This document shows positions 62,835-64,000 of a stretch of 64,000 nt of DNA, piece after piece; position 1 is the first letter of the stretch; the number at the start of each line of letters is the position of its first letter. The notes beneath the pieces were generated by a model, which was not told the DNA's origin, searched no databases, and was given only the letters and a program-made list of their open reading frames with translations. This DNA comes from Torreya grandis (Eukaryota; Streptophyta; Pinopsida; Cupressales; Taxaceae), in NCBI GenBank assembly GCA_037957365.1, contig JARHVA010003168.1, forward strand, positions 439,501 through 503,500, written 5' to 3'. Position numbers and translations under genes: made by a program.

Positions 62835-64000
62835 TGTAAACACCTAATTTTGGTACAAGATCATTTTCCACATTGTCTTTCCCATGTTTTGTCATGCTTT
62901 CCAAACTTATGTATAGTTTATGGTTTCTAATAATTATCCTACCCCAAAATATATAGTAATAAAAATAGATATTGAAAATAATTAAGGTATACCTTTATCT
63001 CTATGTTTTTTAGGCCGAATATTCACTCATTATTACCCTTTCAACACCTACTCAGACTTGACATACTTAAAAAAAATTAGTTGTGTTAATTTTAAAATCA
63101 TTACAAAAGAATACATTCACATCTTACACACACATAATCACACATGACTCTACATACTTATTACATTACATGAAAGAATTCTAGATTCTCATACAGTCTC
63201 TCCTAGACTAATACAACTCTCTACTATGTTCTTGGAGAGTTCTACTCCTTCATAACACATCCTCTCTCCCAAACCTTATTTTCTCTCAATTCTATATTCC
63301 TATTGACATATCAATATTAATGGGGTGTATATTAAACTTAATTTATGTCAAAATAATTACAATATTTAGGAACCCTTCAATTTTTAAGATCAATAACTAG
63401 TTGTCAGTAATTATCAGGTGATGTTTTAGGCCAAATACAAGTTAGAAAAGGTACCTAAACTTTACCATAGTTTAGCCAATTATCTTAAAATTCTAAAAAT
63501 ATATTTAAAAATAAATTTTATATAACCAAAAAAATTGGAAACCCAACTCCTACCTCAACTCTACTATAAGATAATAAACCATGTACGGACTAGATATATG
63601 TTTTTTTTCGCTGAATGACAATTACAAAAATTATCATAACTCTGTCTATACTTATTAAATTGAGATAAAATTTTAAACACGCCTTATAGACTAAATTTTA
63701 TTTCACATATAAAATTTTTGTAACCTAAATATTATTGACTATATAATTCAAGGTAATGAAACATTTTCAAACTAGACAAATGCATTTTTTAGTTAAATAA
63801 TAGTTACAAAAAGTATGATAACTTTTTCTGAAAAATATCTAGTTGAGCTTAAATTTTAAAAAATTCATGGAGACTACATTTTATATCATCCTAAATTTTT
63901 AAACCTAATTCTTACTAAAACTTTACTGTAAGGTAAAAAAACCATGTACATACTAGGCAAATGACATAGTATGATAGAAACTAATGGTATATTATCAATG
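62835..64000 (+). repeat. Probable start of another gypsy-type LTR (runs past window)
   Basis: TGTAAACACCTAATTTTGGTACAAG at 62,835 matches the LTR start at 48,346 in 21 of 25 bases. The protease frame ends exactly here with no polypurine tract in front, so this is more likely a new insertion than the host element's own 3' LTR. A pyrimidine-rich run (63,190-63,300) resembles a transcribed leader. Confidence 0.45.
63394..64000. repeat. ~182-bp tandem repeat, at least 2.3 units, open to the right
   Basis: The anchor AAACCATGTACxxACTAGxxAxATG occurs at 63,576, in worn form at 63,758 (GAAACATTTTCAAACTAGACAAATG) and at 63,939. Within units 'AATTACAAAAATTATxATAACT' (63,620 and 63,805) and 'CTAxATTTTATxTCA' (63,693 and 63,873) recur at the same spacing. 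A partial earlier unit begins near 63,394. Confidence 0.75.

Overview
This window looks like intergenic DNA from a large plant nuclear genome. It is very AT-rich and poor in CpG, and it is filled with nested, decayed LTR retrotransposons plus one LINE. No host gene was recognised on either strand: every coding stretch I can identify belongs to a transposable element. The number of old, still structured insertions and the type of gag/pol sequences suggest a gymnosperm-like genome, but the species cannot be told from the sequence.

Layout. 1-9,600: a long diverged direct repeat (copies at 1-1,230 and 8,365-9,600) flanks a minus-strand Ty1/copia-type remnant made of one LTR, a decayed tRNA-iMet primer site and a long gag. 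A LINE-type element (2,866-4,512) with an 18-bp target duplication is inserted in that gag. 9,600-17,126: degraded, with no recognisable coding. 17,132-23,757: a structurally complete Ty1/copia element on the minus strand (two ~467-bp LTRs, PBS, PPT, 5-bp target duplication AAATC, gag-PR-INT-RT-RH), coding-dead. It sits in a repeat (here called H) that has other copies at 31.4-31.7 and 46.6-47.8 kb. 25,231-31,253: a minus-strand Ty3/gypsy element (G2) with 654-bp LTRs, gag and protease but no recognisable RT or integrase.

31,254-34,260 holds a 187-bp tandem duplication, a (TG)52 microsatellite and a 46-bp minisatellite. 34,261-45,000 is another minus-strand gag of the same broad type as G2, split by a full-length chromodomain Ty3/gypsy element (34,761-42,455, 1.5-kb LTRs). 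48,346-62,834 is a plus-strand gypsy gag-protease element interrupted by a minus-strand relative (G1, 51,115-61,758). G1 is itself interrupted by a 2.7-kb non-coding LTR element (55,663-58,362) and contains an 884-bp near-perfect hairpin (54,115-54,998). From 62,835 a further plus-strand LTR appears to begin, and a ~182-bp tandem repeat runs off the right end.

The elements do not work together as a pathway. The order of events can be read from which coding sequence each insertion splits. The most interesting points are the recurrent LTR-gag-protease-(long non-coding)-LTR architecture, the LINE that has ORF1 but no ORF2, the copia element with TA...TA LTR ends, the structured non-coding LTR element, and the very long hairpin.
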